Below, piece after piece: positions 12,301 to 24,336 of a stretch of 64,000 bases of DNA. Below the pieces are notes generated by a model. The model made no database searches. It saw only the letters and a program-made list of their open reading frames with translations, and was not told the DNA's origin. Every line of letters begins with the position of its first letter. Positions within the stretch are counted from its first letter, which is position 1. Location of the stretch: the NCBI GenBank assembly GCA_027625915.1, contig JANTQA010000047.1, positions 13,888,001-13,952,000 on the forward strand, in the 5' to 3' direction. The DNA is from Anaeramoeba flamelloides. Its lineage: Eukaryota > Metamonada > Anaeramoebidae. Made by a program: the position numbers and the translations under genes.

Positions 12301-15300
12301 AAAATCTGAGGACTTTTTTAAAACTTTTATCAAGATTTCTATAATAAAAAAGTGAAAACTTTTTCAGAATTTAAAACTGTTTAAGGACTACGTTCCCACC
12401 CTTGGGGGGGTTGATTAATTGTGTTATTTCACTTTCGCTTCTCAAAAAAAATTTTCACATGTAAGAAATTGGACAAAAAAAAAAAAAAAACATTTTTTCT
12501 CATCTTTACCTTTTCACGAAGAATATTTTTCTTTGTGATTCAGTGAAAAGGAAAATTGAAAATAACAAAAAAAATAATTGCAAAAAATGGCTTTTGGGGA
12601 TTTTCAAGTGCATTTCAAATTTTGGAACATTTCAAACTTGTAAAAGTAAATTTAAAAAAGATGTAGAACAGCTCTTGAAAATAGTGTGAGTTCCGAAAGT
12701 TGAAATGGAAATTCTAAAATATTAAAATCAAAATTTAGCATGATCTATCAAGGGAAAAATTGTGAAAATTGTTGAAATTGTGAAAATTTCACATTTTTTC
12801 TAAAAGAAATTCTAGTTGGACAAATATTACTTGGATTACATAACTTATCCAAGGGTGATTTTAGACATTATTTCACTGTTTTCACCTAAAAACGTAGTCC
12901 TTAAAGTTTTCTATTTTAATAAAGTGAGGACTTTTTTAGTAATAAAACTTTTTTGATTTTTCTGTTTAAATAAAGCGATGGGTTCAACCTTCAAATGTAG
13001 TGTAGAGGTTGGAGTCTGAAGGGAAGCTCTTTTTTAAAAAAAAGTACACACTTTATTAAAACAAAAAACTTTAAAAAAGTTAAAAATATTACTAAAAAAG
13101 TACTCACTTATTTAAGATGGTTGTATTGTTTCAAATTTTTTTTTTTGTTTGTTTGTTTTGTTTTCTTATTTTTTTTATTTTTTTTTTTTCAACTTACTAT
13201 TTGGGAAAAAAAGTGAAGCACAGTTTTTAATTGGGAACCTTAATAGAACCTGAATGCAAAAAGTAATACTAATTCAAAGAAGAAACCAATTAACTTCATA
13301 TAATAATCCATTATATTATATTCAATCAAACCAACAATAAAAAATTTAAATCTACTTTCATATCTAGATCGTTAGAGTGGTTTAGGAGATTCTCAAAAAT
13401 AGTCAATTTTTTCAACAATTTTTTAATAATTGATCAATCAAAGAAAAACTCCAGACCAAAAAATAGTATTAAAAAAACTGTTAGTGTGTTGAATCCTCCA
13501 TTTCATCTTTATCATTTATTTTTTCTTTTATTAATAAACCCTTTTTCAAATAAAAGGGCACAGATAATTTCAAGAATTATTCATAATTGAATCAAATTAA
13601 TTGTAGTATCATTCTAAAATCTAAGAAACTCTTTAAAACATAAAAAAAAAAAAAAAAAACACTCAACTGAATCTTTAAAACTCATTAAAACAAAACAATA
13701 AAAATTAAAATTCAATATTTTAAAAATTGATGTGCCCTTTTATTTGAAATGAGAAATCTCGTTTTGTAAATTGTAAAGAAAAAAAATTATCAAATCAATA
13801 ACAACCTTTGAAAACGTTGAATTAGGAAAAAGTTCTTTAGATTTTATTGATAACTCTTTAAACCTCAAACTTTTGTTCTTTAAACTCTCATTTTCAAGAT
13901 AAAGCCACAATTCATCTGGGTATTTTGTTGGAATTGTTTTTTTCTTTATTTCTCTTTTCTTTGTCCCATGCATCAATTCAATAACGGTCTTTCTTAATTT
14001 CTATATTTAGCTCGTTCAAAATCAAACTTAAACTGTTGCCATTTATACGCTGGTAGATTATTTCCAAATTGTTTTCTTCTGATCTTGCTTTTTCATTTTC
14101 CAACTGTTCAATATTAAAAAAAAAATAAAAAAATGAATAATTAAAATGAAAATCACCAATAAGTAATTATCTTATTAACAATCAAATTCGATGGTATTGA
14201 TGATTTGAGAGGTGTGCCCTTTTGTTTGAAAAAGAGTTTAGATCTTACTTTGAATTTTCAGGCTCTATTAAGGTTCCCAATTAAAAACCGTCTCGAACTT
14301 TTTTCCCTATTTCACTTTTTTACCCAAATAGTAAGTTGAAAAAAAAAAGATCTTCGAAAATACTAATAAGCATTAATACACCGACACAAGGTAATTTTAA
14401 TCAAAACGAATATATTTATTAGCAAAAAAACTTCTTTTAAACTTTTTTCATTGAAATTTCATTAATAAAAAATCTGTAGTGCACATTTCAAAAATCGTGA
14501 TTCACTTATTTTAGTTTTTGGTTTTATTTTTTTGATTTAATTTTTTAAATATGAGGGTTTTATATATTTATAATAATTGAAAAGTGAACTATTAATAAGA
14601 TTTAAAAATTAGTTGTTCTTGAATACTAAAGGAGAATATATATTCTTTTTTTCAATTTATTATTTTAGGTGGGTCATAATTTTTGAAATATGGTTGACTT
14701 TAATATTTCCTTTTAAGCAATATAAAAATTTATTTTTCTTAGAAACTTTCACAAGATTTTTTACAAATATTTTGTAACTCGGGAAAAAAAATGAAACAAA
14801 AATGAAACAAGAGTCCAAGTGGGTAAATTTTTTTTCAGTTGGCTAGATAAAACAAATCAATTTTATTGTTTTTTTTTTTGAAAAATAAATTTTTTGTGAC
14901 CGTTTGAAAATGAAAATCATGTGATGTGTTTTGAAAAAAAATTACTTTTTCCCCAATTCAAAATTTTCATCGTCAATCAACTATATAATCTATAATAAAC
15001 CTGTTGACGAATCATAACACTGATAAAAAGTACAAATAAAAAATGATAATAAAAAAAAACAATTTTTTTAAAGCTTTTTTCATTGTTAAATAAAATTATT
15101 TTTAAGAAAATGAACATGAGAAAAATGGTTTTCATGATAATATTCAACATATTTATCAAACAATTAATGTAGTATGCCATATTTCTTTTTAAATGTTATC
15201 AACAATAATACCGAGATCATCTTGAATTATTGGGAGTAGTACCTGTTTACTATTAACATCATTTTAGTTAACAGTACTTAAACCTTTCACTAATTCAAAC

Positions 15301-18300
15301 AAAAAATCAACATTGTCAATTTTTTTATTAACTATCGATCCAAAAATCATTTTGTGTTTGGAAATTAAAATTTGTAATAAAGGAATAATTCAAAGAATAT
15401 CACTTACAAGTAAAATACTTATTTTTAAAAAGATAAACATTCACACTTTTAAACCTTGGTATGTCCTCTCAACAAACACCAGATTTGATTGTATAATTAA
15501 CAATGCTAAACTTTTTAGTTTTATTTAAGATTCTCAATCTTTGTTTATCTTTATAATTTGATTTCTTTCCATTCATAATTTGATTTTTTTTTTGGAATTG
15601 TTTCTTAATTTTTAGATTTGAGAAAGGGTTTGAATCAAAAAAAATAATTTCATTAAAAATGATAAAAAAAAAGTATATTTAATGTTTTTGATGCAATTAT
15701 TTTAAGAATATCCCTTTGACTCCCAGAATCAAAAGTTGAAAGATTATACATTAAATTATAAATAATTTTTAATTAATTTTCATTTTGAAAAAAAATATTT
15801 AAATTTTATTTATTTTTTTGTTTTTTTCTTTTAGATTTAATAATGAGAATAATTGATAAATTATTAAATATTTATAGAATTTTATAGATATTCAGAAAAT
15901 GTTGTCGCCTATGAATAAAATTACCAACCCAACACCCTCTTGAAAAATATACTATTTCACAAATTTTCTTATAAAGATCTAATACCAGTTATTACATACT
16001 ACATTTATTTTTTTTTTACTTTTATAATTTTTATGGGTCTGTCTTCATAAAAATATTTTAAGGTGTTAACGTCTACCAAAGAGAAATCTAAGATTAAAGT
16101 AAGTTGTTATCTGTCCTAATCACATTAGTGCACCATGGTACAAATGTCTCTAAAAATTCGGTTAGTAAAGTAGTACTATTTGTTGATCCAATCAATTAAA
16201 AATTATCCATTTTATTAATAAAAAACCCCAACAATTTCAGAAAAAAATCTGCATTTAGCCACAAATTTAAAGGTTGAATTATCTATTTTCAGACATCCAT
16301 GGTTGCAAAATATCTTTCTTAAATTTGTCGCGAAATGTAGATTAGTTGCTAAAAAATTCAATTTTTTTAAAGAAATTCAATAATTAACCAATAGATTCTT
16401 TTGACAAATTATTTCTCAAATATTGGAAAATATATTGATGTTACAATTAGCTTTATAAAAAGGAAAGAAAACTAATTAGTCTTTGGGTTTCTATGTTGAT
16501 GATTATTGAGTTAATCTTTGAAATTAAAAAATTAGAGAAAAAATCACTTTTGGAAGTTCTAAATATGAATTATAAAATATCTGAATACTATTAGTTTTGA
16601 GTTTCTATTTTTAGAAATGGAAAGGGGAATTAAAAAAAAAAATTTCACAAATAAAAATTTTTAATTGTGATCATTAGTAAAAAAAACAATAATTTTTTGT
16701 GTAATAAGATTTATAATAGATTTTTTAGAGTCATGTGAATCCATGCAGCTCTAATATTATTTACATCCAATTACAACATACTTTAATTATAGAAGAATCC
16801 AGGGTAGCGCTAATCCCTTAAATGTGAAAAATTCCCATTTAACTCTACATTTTAAAAAATCAATATAAGCTATTTCCAATAAAGTGAAACAAATTTATTT
16901 TAAAATATATCTTTTAAACTCAATCTTCAAAAAAGTATTTCAATATTCAAAATCATTAACCACCATTTATAGATTCTTGATAATAATTCAATTTGTTTCT
17001 TAGTATTTTATTACATAAATAAAAGATATTAAAATATTCTGCTCTCGATTTTATCTGATATTTTTTAGGTGTAAAAATTGGTGTTTATTATTTTCTTTAC
17101 GATTGAAAAAACCGTTTTCATAACTTGTTTAATCTCAACAAATTTCAAATAGAATTGAAAACGTATAACTACATTTTATTGTTTAAAAAATCATTTGTAC
17201 CCTTTCCACATTTCCAGTTTTTTATTGAAATTGGTCGTACATTGTTTTCACCAAAAAAAGTGCTATTTTTTTTTTTTTCATTTTTTGGAAATATTGCAAT
17301 GAACATATTTTGAAATAAATACCTTAGCTATTTATCCAATTGGTATTAATATTAAACTTAATTTGGTAATGTCAATTAATGAATACTTTTACTATCAAAT
17401 ATGATTTTTTATGAAATGTAAAAAAAAATGCCACACTTTTTTGGAAATACCTTAAACAAAAAAATGAAAAATACAAATACAAAGCAATATTAACAATATC
17501 GATATTTAAACAAATAAAAACAATGATAATGATCAAAATAATAATAATCTTTTCTTAAAAACATTCTTACCATCTTCTTTTTTACACTATTAATATCTAA
17601 TATATTCGTAATATATAGGGAGTTGATTTATCACAAATTTTACAAATTAAAGCAGATAATTACGAAAAAGAAAAGGTGGGTGTATCAACAACAACCAATT
17701 CCAATAAAAATCCACTTCAAAACAATAATAACGAAACTTTAATTGCAAAGATTGATACTGAGTATAAATCTGAAAATCATGAAGTTGAAGATATTATGAA
17801 TATTAAACCCCATATTAAATTAAATGAGATTGTTAATTTAAGAACCCAAAAAAAAGAAAACGAAAAAAATACCGAGAAGGCAATCGAGATAGAGATCGAG
17901 ATCGGGAAGGTGGATGAGAAGGAGAAGGAAGTGGATCAAGAAAAATACCCACAAGTGTTTCTAAATCAGAATAAAATAAAACACAAAAATATAAATAAAT
18001 TAAACCTTCAAAATAACCAATTAACAACAAATGTACAACAAATGGAAATTGAACAGAATTTAATTATTCCAAACCAAAAAATAACTAAATATATCGAAAA
18101 TGAGAATTGGATCGAGACAATAGAAAAAACGTTTACTGAACAAAATGAAGTTACACGGCAATTGCATTCTTTAGTAAACCGATTAAAGCCACTTTTAACA
18201 GAAAACCAAATGATTAAACAACAGACATTAGAAAAAATGGATGAAATTTCAAAACTTGAAAAACTTAAAAAAATAGAAAATCAAAAATTCCATTCTGCGA

Positions 18301-18362
18301 CAAAAGAATATATCAAATTAATAGAATCTATTAAACGTAAAAGAAAAAGAAGAAGAAAATAA
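9362..18362 (+). CDS. ADA3/TADA3-like SAGA complex subunit, two exons around a 7.2 kb intron
   Basis: Exons 9362-10372 and 17619-18362 join in phase 0 to give 584 aa. ADA3 links the ADA2-GCN5 acetyltransferase module in SAGA/ATAC-type nuclear complexes. From memory of human TADA3, three blocks match in the same order: DVWKQIEPYFREF (about residue 313; human FWASVEPYCADI), LTTNVQQMEIEQNLIIP (about 472; human LTQRLLQALVEENIISP), and NEVTRQLHSLVNRLKPLLTEN (about 513), which matches the human DEVLAELRKRQ helix without gaps. A long basic low-complexity stretch (polylysine, RS-like) lies at about residues 240-300, and the protein ends in a lysine/arginine run. The N-terminal helix (about 50-85) fits the ADA3 N-terminal coiled coil. 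The joining of the exons is inferred; the two halves each carry ADA3 signatures, which makes it likely. Extra small exons in the intron cannot be excluded. Confidence 0.75.
10543..11069. mobile_element. Mariner-type MITE P
   Basis: Inverted repeats of about 26 bases begin CAGCCGTTCCAACCCTACCA (left) and CAGCCGTTCCAAACCTACCA (inverted right). TA lies directly outside each end, as expected for Tc1/mariner target duplication. No transposase is present. Only one copy is seen in the window. Confidence 0.85.
12381..12904. mobile_element. TTAA-bounded MITE T1
   Basis: The ends are TTAAGGACTACGTT and its inverse AACGTAGTCCTTAA, 524 bases apart, and CCACCCTTGG / CCAAGGGTG form a second inverted pair further in. 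TTAA at both borders suggests a piggyBac-type target, but no transposase is present. Confidence 0.8.
13190..14338. mobile_element. B-superfamily element B1 with extra internal cargo
   Basis: The ends are near-perfect inverted repeats (CAACTTACTATTTGGG) followed by the B core (TTTTTAATTGGGAACCTTA). At about 1.15 kb it is more than twice the length of sister copies B2-B4; the extra segment (about 13540-14240) is bounded by its own inverted repeats and contains a coding-like stretch on the minus strand. Confidence 0.8.
13542..14238 (-). mobile_element. Nested element Q with a decayed coding segment
   Basis: TTTTTCAAATAAAAGGGCAC at 13540 is repeated in inverse at about 13731-13750 and again at about 14212-14238 (TGTGCCCTTTTGTTTGAAAA). 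On the minus strand, 14115-13745 reads as coding-like protein over two frames, with pieces such as ELWLYLENESLKNKS and RFKELSIKSKELFPNS. This may be a transposase relic or a captured host fragment; I do not recognise it. Confidence 0.5.
16000..16815 (-). repeat. Dispersed repeat K, copy 1 (inverted)
   Basis: Its reverse complement matches 20000-21250 over most of its length; landmarks are GCGACAAATTTAAGAA, TTTTTAGAGACATTTG and TACTAATGATCACAATTAAA. It lies in the ADA3 intron. Confidence 0.7.
17020..17315 (+). repeat. Dispersed repeat H, copy 2
   Basis: It matches 2275-2590 in the same orientation and ends about 300 bases before the second ADA3 exon. Confidence 0.65.
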
Positions 18363-18429
18363 TCAATTTTAATTCTCAATAAATTTTATTTTCATTTTTT
18401 TATTTTGTCGTTTTTTTTTTTGTAGATCT

Positions 18430-19190
18430 TTAACTAACATAATTTAGAGGATTCGACGATATCTTTGCTCAAGTAACAATAACCTTTCAAAAATCGCTAT
18501 AATTTCTATCAAATCAAAAAATATCAGAAAATCGCGATAATATAACAAATCACGATAATCTATAAAATCATGATAATATAACAAATCACGATAATTGTCT
18601 AAAAATCGTGATAATTGCCTAAAAACCGCAATTTAAAAGTAATCGCGATATAATAGTTGATGGGTTTTGGGCGATTTTAACCCAACAATATTTTTAAAAA
18701 GAACAATTTTTTTTAATCAAAAAATAGATCCTTGAAAAAACGTCAAAGTTTTCCAAAAACAACAAAAAAGATTCTTGATTCAATTAAGGATAAGATCAAA
18801 GAGTTTTAATGGTATTTTATTTTGATTTGGTTGAAAAAAATATCGATCCTTTTAGGACATTAACAATAAAGAAATGCAAATAAATAGTTTCTTAGTCAAT
18901 CCTGTTGATGTAAATTATTTTGAATAAAATTGAGCTTTTAAAAGCAACCAACCGATCATGGATTCTTTAAAAAAAGTGTTCTTAATGTAAAACATCGTTT
19001 TAATATTCTCTGAAAGCTGAAAGGGGTTGGATAACTATTCAAATGCTTTTTTAATAAACTCGCCGGATTATTACCAATTATTAAGATTGTTTGAACAATT
19101 ATTATTTTTATTATTCTTCTTCTCATATCTTGGTATTGGACAGAAAACATTTCTAGAGTTTTTAAAGGGTTTTTTTTTTTTTTAGACAAT
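18430..19190 (+). repeat. Repeat G, copy 1, with internal ATCGCGATAAT-type tandem motifs
   Basis: The reverse complement is found at 32455-34160 in two blocks. Between 18490 and 18660 a degenerate unit of about 20 bases built on ATC(G/A)(C/T)GATAAT recurs seven or more times. The distal block (18990-19190) shares GGGTTGGATAACTATTCAAA with the other copy. The minus-strand frame at 18956-19189 lies entirely in this repeat and is not treated as a gene. Confidence 0.75.
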
Positions 19191-19999
19191 AAGAAGGAAA
19201 ATTACACTTTTTTTTATCTTTGGTTATTTAACTTGTGAAAGTGATAAGTACTTTTAAAAAAAATGTCGGTTATCTGTTCAAGTATACTGTTGAAATGGAT
19301 GGTTATTAGTTGTTTAAGAACAAAATTCACAGTAGATTTTACTTTTATAAAAAAAAAAACATGAAAAGAAAAAATTTATCTTTCAATTACAAAAAATTGC
19401 ATATCTTGTATAAATCTTTACTTTATTGTATAACTTTCAAGAACTTAAAGGTACTTTACAATCCTTTCAAACATTTTTAAAGTCTCAAACTGTGGTAAAA
19501 GTGTTTTTTTTTTGAAAATTCTCAAGATATTTTAGTTTGGTGATTTCAAAAAAAATATTTTTTTTTAGAGATTTTGGTTTAAATGTGATCAGGGGAAATA
19601 TCTGCCATTTTTTGCATTTCTCGTGATAAAGTAGGATTAATCTCTATTTTTCTTCGATTATCAAGAATTTATTGTTAATATTGTAATTTTATTTCTAGTA
19701 TTGTGATATTACCATTTATCATCAAAACCTCAATTTTTTTGGTTTTTTACAAAAATAATTTATTAAAATATAAAATCGATTTTAAAAGAAAATTTGTCCC
19801 ACACAGAACTTAAATAATAGGATTTATGTAAATTTTTTATTAGATTTATTTTCCCACCTTAGAAGAAAATATTTTATTTTGCTACTAATTTTATTATGGA
19901 AATGAAATTAAATAATAATATTTTATATCTTTTGAATTGTTTTTTCAATTGTTTATACAATATTTTTAGAAGAATGAAAAATTGTCCTTTCTTTCTTGT

Positions 20000-21250
20000 T
20001 CAGGGATTATCGTCACCATATATTTGATTCAAAAATCAAAGTATATATAATTGGTGTAAATGATATTTGTGGTACATGTTTCATATGAATCGAAAATATA
20101 TAATTTAATTATTATTGAAAATTAAATTATTACATTTTTTACTAATGATCACAATTAAAAAATATTCATTTGGTAAATATTTTTTTCTAATTGCTTTTCC
20201 AAATCTATAGGCAGTAACTTCAAATAATAGTATTCGGGTATTTAATAATTCGGGTTTAGAACTTCCAAAAGTAACTAATTTATTTTTTGATTTTTTTAAT
20301 TTCAAAAATTAACTCAATTATCCTCAGCATAAAAAATAAAAGATTGATTGGTTTTTTTTTTCCTTTTTATAAAGTTAATTGTATTATCAATATATTTCTA
20401 ATATTATCATCATAATTTGTCAAAAATAATATATTGGTTATTTATTTAATTTTTCAAAAACAATTGATTTTTTAGAAACTACAGGGGTGTACATAACCCG
20501 TGTTTTTTATTTTAACTTATTACTAAAATTTAACTCATGCAAAAAATATTGGCTGACTGTAGAAATAAAAGAAACAAATCAATGGGATGACAACAGTATA
20601 TAAACGAGAAATGGGGGTCTTTAAATAAATGTTAAAAAAGAATCATGAAGATATTGAGAAATTTAAAAGTAATATTGTTGACAAAAAAATGAGATTTCAT
20701 TTTTTGAATTTTTATAAAAAAATCATTTAATCTCAGAAATTTGGTAAATATTACAAAATTTTTGAAACAAAAGCATTTCATATTATTAAGTCATTTTGAT
20801 TAATCAAAGAACTAACCTCTAAAGTCAATTTAAATCCGAACCAAGAATATACGTGAGTCTTCCTATCTTCAAATACCCAAGTCTGAAAAAAAAACATGAG
20901 TTAAATTTTTGTGATGGGTTAAAGGTTGTCAACAAGGGTTATTTATACCACTGTAGTTGTTAAAAAATTTATTGAATTTTGTAAAAAAAAAACGAATTTT
21001 TTAGTAACTAATCTATATTTTTTGCGACAAATTTAAGAATGATATTTTGTAACATGGAATTTTGAATATTGATAACTTAACTTTAAATTTGTCTCTAAAT
21101 GCATATTTTCATCTGAAAGTGCTGGAGTTTTCTACTAATAAATTGCTCATTTTTATAATTTATGAGATCAATCCACTGTACTATTCTGCTAATTGAATTT
21201 TTAGAGACATTTGAACCATGTGTGAAAAGTGTGGTTAACACTTAGTAACA
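20000..21250 (+). repeat. Dispersed repeat K, copy 2, interrupted by element N
   Basis: It is homologous to the inverted copy at 16000-16815 and to the partial copies at 5390, 35925 and 40080. A mariner-type element occupies 20482-20953, with related K sequence on both sides. Confidence 0.7.
20482..20953. mobile_element. Mariner-type MITE N
   Basis: The ends are CAGGGGTGTACATAACCCGT and, inverted on the right, CAGTGGTATAAATAACCCTT, each with TA directly outside. There is no transposase frame. Only one copy is seen in the window. Confidence 0.8.
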
Positions 21251-21531
21251 ACACACCGGAATTGTGCACTAATTAAGTGTTGACATGTATCCCTTAAATA
21301 AGAGTCTTGTATTAACAATTAAAAAAAAAAACAATCAGAAGAATATAGGTTCTTTCGTGAAAAACACTTTCAATTTTTGGACAAGAGAATATCATTGATT
21401 TTGGGTAATCGAATTTCATTCTCATTTTTTGTTATTATTTCCTCTCTCGAAAAATTAATTTGTTTCTTTTTTTCCAATCATAGAAAAATTTTCAAAACAA
21501 TAAACAAAAAACAAAAAACAATCCTACTAAA

Positions 21532-22867
21532 ATGAGCGAAGAAGAAATTGATTTAGAAACATTAAAAAAACAAATTCAACAAGTTGAGAACCAAGTCCAA
21601 AATTCCAAATTACAATTAACTCAACTGCGTAAATTGCATAAATTGAATCAACTGACCAATCGTGAACAAATAGAAAAATTAAAAAAGTCTGCTACAAATT
21701 TGCATCTTGAAGAAGATCGTCTTCGAACGAATTTTCAAAAGGAAAAAGAGCGGAGGCAACAAGAAATCAAAATAATGAAGGAGTCTCTCTCTGATAAAAA
21801 AGAAAAAATCCAGTATTTGAACGAAGAGTTAGGCACACTCAAAGAAACAAGCTCGATCAACCAAAGGAAAAAAAACAACCAAATTGAGGAAGTGACAAGA
21901 ACCCTCGAGGCAGCAAGGAAAAAAACGGAGCAATTAGAAAAAGAAAATACAAGGTTTTCTGTCAAAATTGAAGACGCCATTTTAGATTTCACCTTGCAAG
22001 TGGAAGTGATGAAAGAAAAAATTGATGACATTATTAAAGAACAAGCGAAAAAAAAAAAAAAAAAAAGTCGACAAGTTTTTAGACGAGCAATTGGAATTAA
22101 TTGCCATGAAGCTCAATAGTGATCAGCAAAAGTCTCAATTAGAGCAATTGCATAATGATTACGATTCTTTGTCGCGTATGCTGAATGCTAAAGTTAATGA
22201 ATTCAAGACATTTAAAAAATCCATAACCCGTGTCGAAGAAAACATCCACTCACACAAAAAAGAAATTACAGAGCTAAAAGAAAAAATCCGTTCTTTAAAA
22301 CTGAAAAACCGCGAAATGAACAATGCCATCGATAGAGGGATCGTTGGTGTTGGTGCCAAATTATTCGAAAGTAGAATCAACACTTTGAAAAAGCAATTAA
22401 CCAGAAAGGAAATTAAAACTCAAAAACTGAAAGAAGAAATTAAAGAATTAAGAAATAAATTAAAGATCTCTACCAATTCAATGAAAGATCTAAATAACAA
22501 TTTGCCAAGCAAGGGTAATACTAAAGAAACAGAAACGGAAAAGGAAAAGGGAAAGGGAAAGAAAGGGGGGAAGGAAAAAGAAAAGGAAATCAAGAAAGAG
22601 AATGTGAATGTGAATGAGAATGAGAAAGAGAAAGAGCAATCTGGCGAACAAAATGTGGAAGAAAGAAATGCTAGAAATTTAATAGACAAATTAATCGAAT
22701 CCTTGGCCGATGGCTTAGTCAATTTAAAAAGATTAAAAATCCAAAACGATTTGGAGCCTTTTCAAATTTTGTTGCCAAAAGACTTTAAAACAGAATTTGA
22801 AGAAATTAAAAATGACCAAAAAACTATTCACAAAGAAATATTGCGACTTGACTCCTCGATACTTTAA
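21532..22867 (+). CDS. Coiled-coil protein, reading frame broken at a run of 19 A
   Basis: From the ATG at 21532 (A-rich context, preceded by CAATCCTACTAAA) an open frame runs to 22119; a second frame covers the rest to TAA at 22867. Both halves are continuous heptad-like coiled coil (many Glu, Lys, Gln, Leu), so they are most likely one protein of about 444 aa. The frames change exactly at the A run 22048-22066; a run one base shorter would keep a single frame. Sequencing error, real allelic variation and polymerase slippage are all possible. A Lys/Glu/Asn low-complexity stretch (about 22515-22650) precedes a C-terminal helical block with LIDKLIESLADGLVNLKRL. I recognise no family; a structural or cytoskeletal role would be only a guess. 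It has no visible intron and no signal peptide. Confidence 0.7.
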
Positions 22868-23699
22868 ATTTTTTATTTATTTTTCATTCTTCCAGTTTTT
22901 TTTTTTTTTTTGCTTTTTATTTCTATTCATATTATAATTTTAATTCTTATTAATATTTGTTATACTCGTGTTTATATATGCGTGTGTATGTGTGTATATC
23001 GCATGTATTTAATTGTTTGTTTATTTATTTTTATAAACAAAGTTTTCTCCATAACAAATATATATATATAATTGATTTTAATTATTCTTTACTCATTTTT
23101 GAAAGAAATGAAAAAAATTACCCTTTATTTTTTATTTAAATAAAAACAAAATAAGTCACGATTTTAATTAAGTAAGTCGGTAATTTTTTGCATTATGATT
23201 ACTCTTTCTAATTTTTCGTTTTCATTTTATAAAAATATTTTATTTAATCAAACCTTTAAAGATCATATACAACTTATAATTCAATAAATTATCTAACAAT
23301 TTTTTGAATAATAATTTATCAATATTGAATTGATAATTTTCCATATTTTTATGAAATTTGTTATTTTTTTTCAAATATTCAATTTAACAAAAACAGATTT
23401 TAAAGATATTGATACTAGGATTAATAAAATAATTACAACTTTTTTATTAATCAGCCAACACTTCACTAGGATTATTTATTAAACTGGAACAAATTTTGAT
23501 CCTGTCCGAATTACAATATATAAAAGAAGATTTAAGTTAATTCAAAAATTAAAAAACCTTCATTTTGATGAATTAATTAATTATCTTCCTTTTAGAATAA
23601 AAAGAATCAGAAAATATTAATTGGAATTCCAAAAATTTAAAAAAATTAGAATATGAAATAGAATATTTTAGAATTAACAATTTAGAAAATAGTACAAGT

Positions 23700-24270
23700 T
23701 GGAAATTTTGTTAGGTTTTCTTGAGTTATCTGTTTATTTGTGAAGTCAATAGATTTCTGTTAATTTTTTTTTAATTTTTTAAATAAACTGAAATTTTCTT
23801 TATTTTTGGTTTAATTCAAAAAGTCAAAAACAAAAACGCCGTTAGCTTGACCAGAATTTTAAAGAATTGAGTAAATCCTCTGATTTTGCTTGGCTCTTCT
23901 GAAATGTCATCAAGAACTGTCGAGTGCCTAGGGTTTTTTTAGTTTTCTGTTTTATCTTGGAAAATTTTTCTATTTTCGTTAGGTTTTTTTGAGTTTTCTA
24001 TTTATTTAGAAAACCAATAGATTTTCGAAATAAAATAGAAAAACTCAAAAAACCTAGAATACTTTACAAATAAACAGAAAAGTCAAGAAAACCGTAAATT
24101 TCTTTGGTTGTTTTAAATTTGATAAATTAAAAGAAAATTTCAAAAATTATCTTTTTATTTCTCAAATTAAAAAAAACCTAAATGTAGTTTTCTAAGATTC
24201 AAATAAGTAGAGTAAAATCATTGATTTTACTAAATTCTTCTAAATTTTGGAAAACTTAACGACAAAAGAT
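23700..24270 (+). repeat. Repeat I, copy 2 (fragmented)
   Basis: It contains several short units of the TTAGGTTTTTTTGAGTTTTC type in both orientations and a hairpin AGTAAAATCATTGATTTTACT, as in the copies at 36745, 58010 and 60885. Confidence 0.55.
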
Positions 24271-24336
24271 ATTTAAAACGGAAGGGTTCAACTTCAATTT
24301 TAAAACTCAGAAATTTTACAAATTGTGTTAACCGGT

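Larger units (their letters stand above)
10373..17618 (+). other. ADA3 intron, 7,246 bp, largely transposable elements and repeats
   Basis: The donor is GTAATT after TCG and the acceptor is ATATATAG before GGAGTT, both phase 0. It contains elements at 10543-11069, 12381-12904 and 13190-14338 and repeats at 16000-16815 and 17020-17315. I see no further convincing exon between them; 14340-15990 is plain AT-rich DNA. The other introns found in the window run from 128 bp to 2.5 kb. Confidence 0.65.

Noticed and set aside
18956-19189. Minus-strand frame of 77 codons
   Set aside because: It is inside repeat G, and its counterpart in copy 2 is not conserved as a frame.
22048-22119. A genuine programmed frameshift as the default reading of the coiled-coil gene
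   Set aside because: A run-length error in 19 A is the simpler explanation; kept only as a possibility.
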